This document shows, in pieces, positions 6,275 through 7,093 of a stretch of 7,093 nt of DNA. Origin of the DNA: Candidatus Kuenenia stuttgartensis (GTDB lineage: Bacteria; Planctomycetota; Planctomycetia; Isosphaerales; Isosphaeraceae); assembly GCA_945874095.1 (NCBI GenBank), contig CAMCFM010000223.1, positions 1 through 7,093 on the forward strand, read 5' to 3'. How positions within the stretch are numbered: position 1 is the first letter of the stretch; every line of letters starts with the position of its first letter. A program made the translations under genes and the position numbers. The notes under the pieces were generated by a model. That model searched no databases, was not told the DNA's origin, and saw only the letters and a program-made list of their open reading frames with translations.

Positions 6275-6294
6275 AGGATCCTGAAGTTGCAACT
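6275..6294 (+). promoter_or_regulatory. Ribosome-binding site and palindrome at the TTG start of the adenosyltransferase gene
   Basis: AGGA (6275-6278) lies 8 bases before TTG at 6287, good spacing for initiation. No in-frame ATG or GTG exists between the upstream stop (6242-6244) and the conserved KIYTKSGD start of the protein, which supports TTG. The start codon is inside the perfect palindrome AGTTGCAACT (6285-6294). Confidence 0.6.
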
Positions 6295-6844
6295 GAAAAT
6301 CTACACCAAGTCCGGCGATGAGGGAATGACAGGCCTGCTTGGTCCACAGCGGGTTTTTAAGGACAACGCCCGCATCGGGGCCTATGGGACTGTGGACGAG
6401 CTCAACGCCGTGGTTGGAGTGGTCCGGGCTGAAGGTGTGGACCCGGATCTGGACGAGCGGTTGAACGAGGTACAGGAAGATCTCTTCGTGCTTGGATCCG
6501 CGTTGGCCGATCCAAATCCAGATGGTCCGTTTTTTCATGCCATAACCTTAAACCACATCGTGAAACTCGAGCGGTTTATTGACAAGATGGAAGCAGAGCT
6601 TGAGCCGCTCAAAAATTTCATCTTGCCTGGTGGCAGTAAAGCCTCTAGCCAACTACACTTGGCACGAACGATTTGCCGAAGGGCTGAACGTGATGTGGTC
6701 TCTCTGATGCATGTCGAGCACGAGCCTGTTGACCCGATTACGGTGGTTTATCTGAACAGGCTGAGTGATTATCTATTCGTCTTTGCCCGGTTCGTAAATC
6801 TGCGTGCTGGAGTGGCTGATGCACTTTGGATCCCTCGTAAGTAA
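6287..6844 (+). CDS. pduO: PduO-type ATP:cob(I)alamin adenosyltransferase
   Basis: This 185-residue protein matches the PduO/MMAB family in length and motifs. The family transfers the 5'-deoxyadenosyl group of ATP to cob(I)alamin, making adenosylcobalamin (coenzyme B12) in the cytoplasm; it is a trimer of helical bundles. The N-terminal ATP-binding stretch KIYTKSGDEGMTGLLG (4-19) is intact, as are GAYGTVDELNAVVG (31-44), FILPGGSKASSQLHLART (111-128) with CRRAER (130-135), and YLNRLSDYLFVFAR (155-168). All the usual active-site blocks are therefore present. The gene starts with TTG (Shine-Dalgarno AGGA 8 bases upstream); CTG at 6293 is a much weaker choice. No cobalamin riboswitch is seen in the 167-base upstream region. 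An SDR gene follows after 43 bases and is probably co-transcribed. The symbol names the family; no propanediol-utilisation genes are nearby, so the enzyme more likely serves a general B12-dependent enzyme such as methylmalonyl-CoA mutase (inference). Confidence 0.93.
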   Translation: MQLKIYTKSGDEGMTGLLGPQRVFKDNARIGAYGTVDELNAVVGVVRAEGVDPDLDERLNEVQEDLFVLGSALADPNPDGPFFHAITLNHIVKLERFIDKMEAELEPLKNFILPGGSKASSQLHLARTICRRAERDVVSLMHVEHEPVDPITVVYLNRLSDYLFVFARFVNLRAGVADALWIPRK

Positions 6845-6887
6845 GAATTGAATGCCTCTATTGGACGCAGAAGGGTAGAGATTGAGC

Positions 6888-7093
6888 ATGTCAGAACCAT
6901 CGACTGTTTCGCCTGAAAAAAATGTCTTGATAACTGGCGGAAAACGCGTTGGTTCCGACCTTGCCAGGCGACTTGCCGGGCGAGGGGCGAATGTGGCCAT
7001 GACATTCCATACCAGCCAGCTTGAAATCGAAGCCACTTTGGACGAGATCCGGAAAACGGCAGGCGTTAAGGCGATCGCCATCAAGGCTGATCT
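6888..7093 (+). CDS. Short-chain dehydrogenase/reductase (SDR), N-terminal part (3' partial)
   Basis: Sixty-eight codons are visible before the window ends. After a short leader, the Rossmann start NVLITGGKRVGSDLARRLAGRG (residues 12-33, written here in part as NVLITGGKRVGSDLA) is followed by the second strand ANVAMTFH (34-41), a helix, and KAIAIKAD (61-68), the position where classical SDRs bind the adenine. These enzymes are NAD(P)H-dependent oxidoreductases. The KR before VG and the basic stretch resemble pteridine-reductase/FolM or FabG-like NADPH users, but the catalytic Tyr-Lys region is outside the window, so the substrate is unknown. The loop TGGKRVG is one residue shorter than the usual TGxxxGxG spacing. 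The ATG has AAGGG 12 bases upstream; an in-frame TAG at 6876-6878 limits the start. It probably forms an operon with the adenosyltransferase gene. Confidence 0.82.
   Translation, partial: MSEPSTVSPEKNVLITGGKRVGSDLARRLAGRGANVAMTFHTSQLEIEATLDEIRKTAGVKAIAIKAD

Noticed and set aside
6120..6286. Cobalamin riboswitch upstream of the adenosyltransferase gene
   Set aside because: The region is short and I find no B12 box or the paired elements around it; GGCACTGGCC at 6160-6169 is only a superficial match.
6098..6538. Minus-strand open frame of 146 residues over the divergent promoter and pduO
   Set aside because: It overlaps the conserved N-terminal half of the adenosyltransferase and has no recognisable motif.
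7071..7082. HIP1-like palindrome GGCGATCGCC
   Set aside because: A single copy within SDR coding sequence; HIP1 is meaningful only when strongly over-represented.

Overview
The window reads as a chromosomal piece of a Gram-negative bacterium of moderate GC content, most likely a planctomycete (a relative in the same PVC group is possible). The reasons are an exported protein with a PEP-CTERM sorting tail, a secreted TolB/PD40-type beta-propeller, and a UvrA-family protein whose motifs differ from housekeeping UvrA. This placement is an inference; there is no rRNA or other marker gene here.

Layout, left to right. Positions 1-266 (+) hold the C-terminal end of a TPR-type protein. After a 197-base gap with two small inverted repeats comes a 307-residue secreted NHL-repeat propeller with a PEP-CTERM tail (464-1387, +). 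Five of its blades are encoded by DNA repeats with an exact 123-base period. Positions 1388-1563 hold two Rho-independent terminators facing each other, one for each of the two converging genes. Three minus-strand genes follow: a UvrA-family ATPase (4344-1564), a DinB_2-type putative metal enzyme (4958-4467) and a secreted PD40 propeller (6119-5034). Each of the three is followed by a hairpin, so they look like separate short transcripts rather than one operon. A 167-base divergent promoter region (6120-6286) separates them from a rightward pair: a PduO-type cob(I)alamin adenosyltransferase with a TTG start (6287-6844), then, 43 bases on, the start of a short-chain dehydrogenase/reductase that runs off the window (6888-7093).

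The genes do not form an obvious shared pathway. UvrA points to DNA repair, the adenosyltransferase to coenzyme B12, and the two propellers to the periplasm or cell surface. I see no phage, insertion sequence, CRISPR array, toxin-antitoxin pair, tRNA or rRNA. I do not find a convincing undescribed multi-gene system. The best leads are the two-blade higher-order repeat in the PEP-CTERM propeller, the unusual UvrA type, the set of well-formed intergenic hairpins, the palindrome over the TTG start, and the shortened glycine-rich loop of the SDR.
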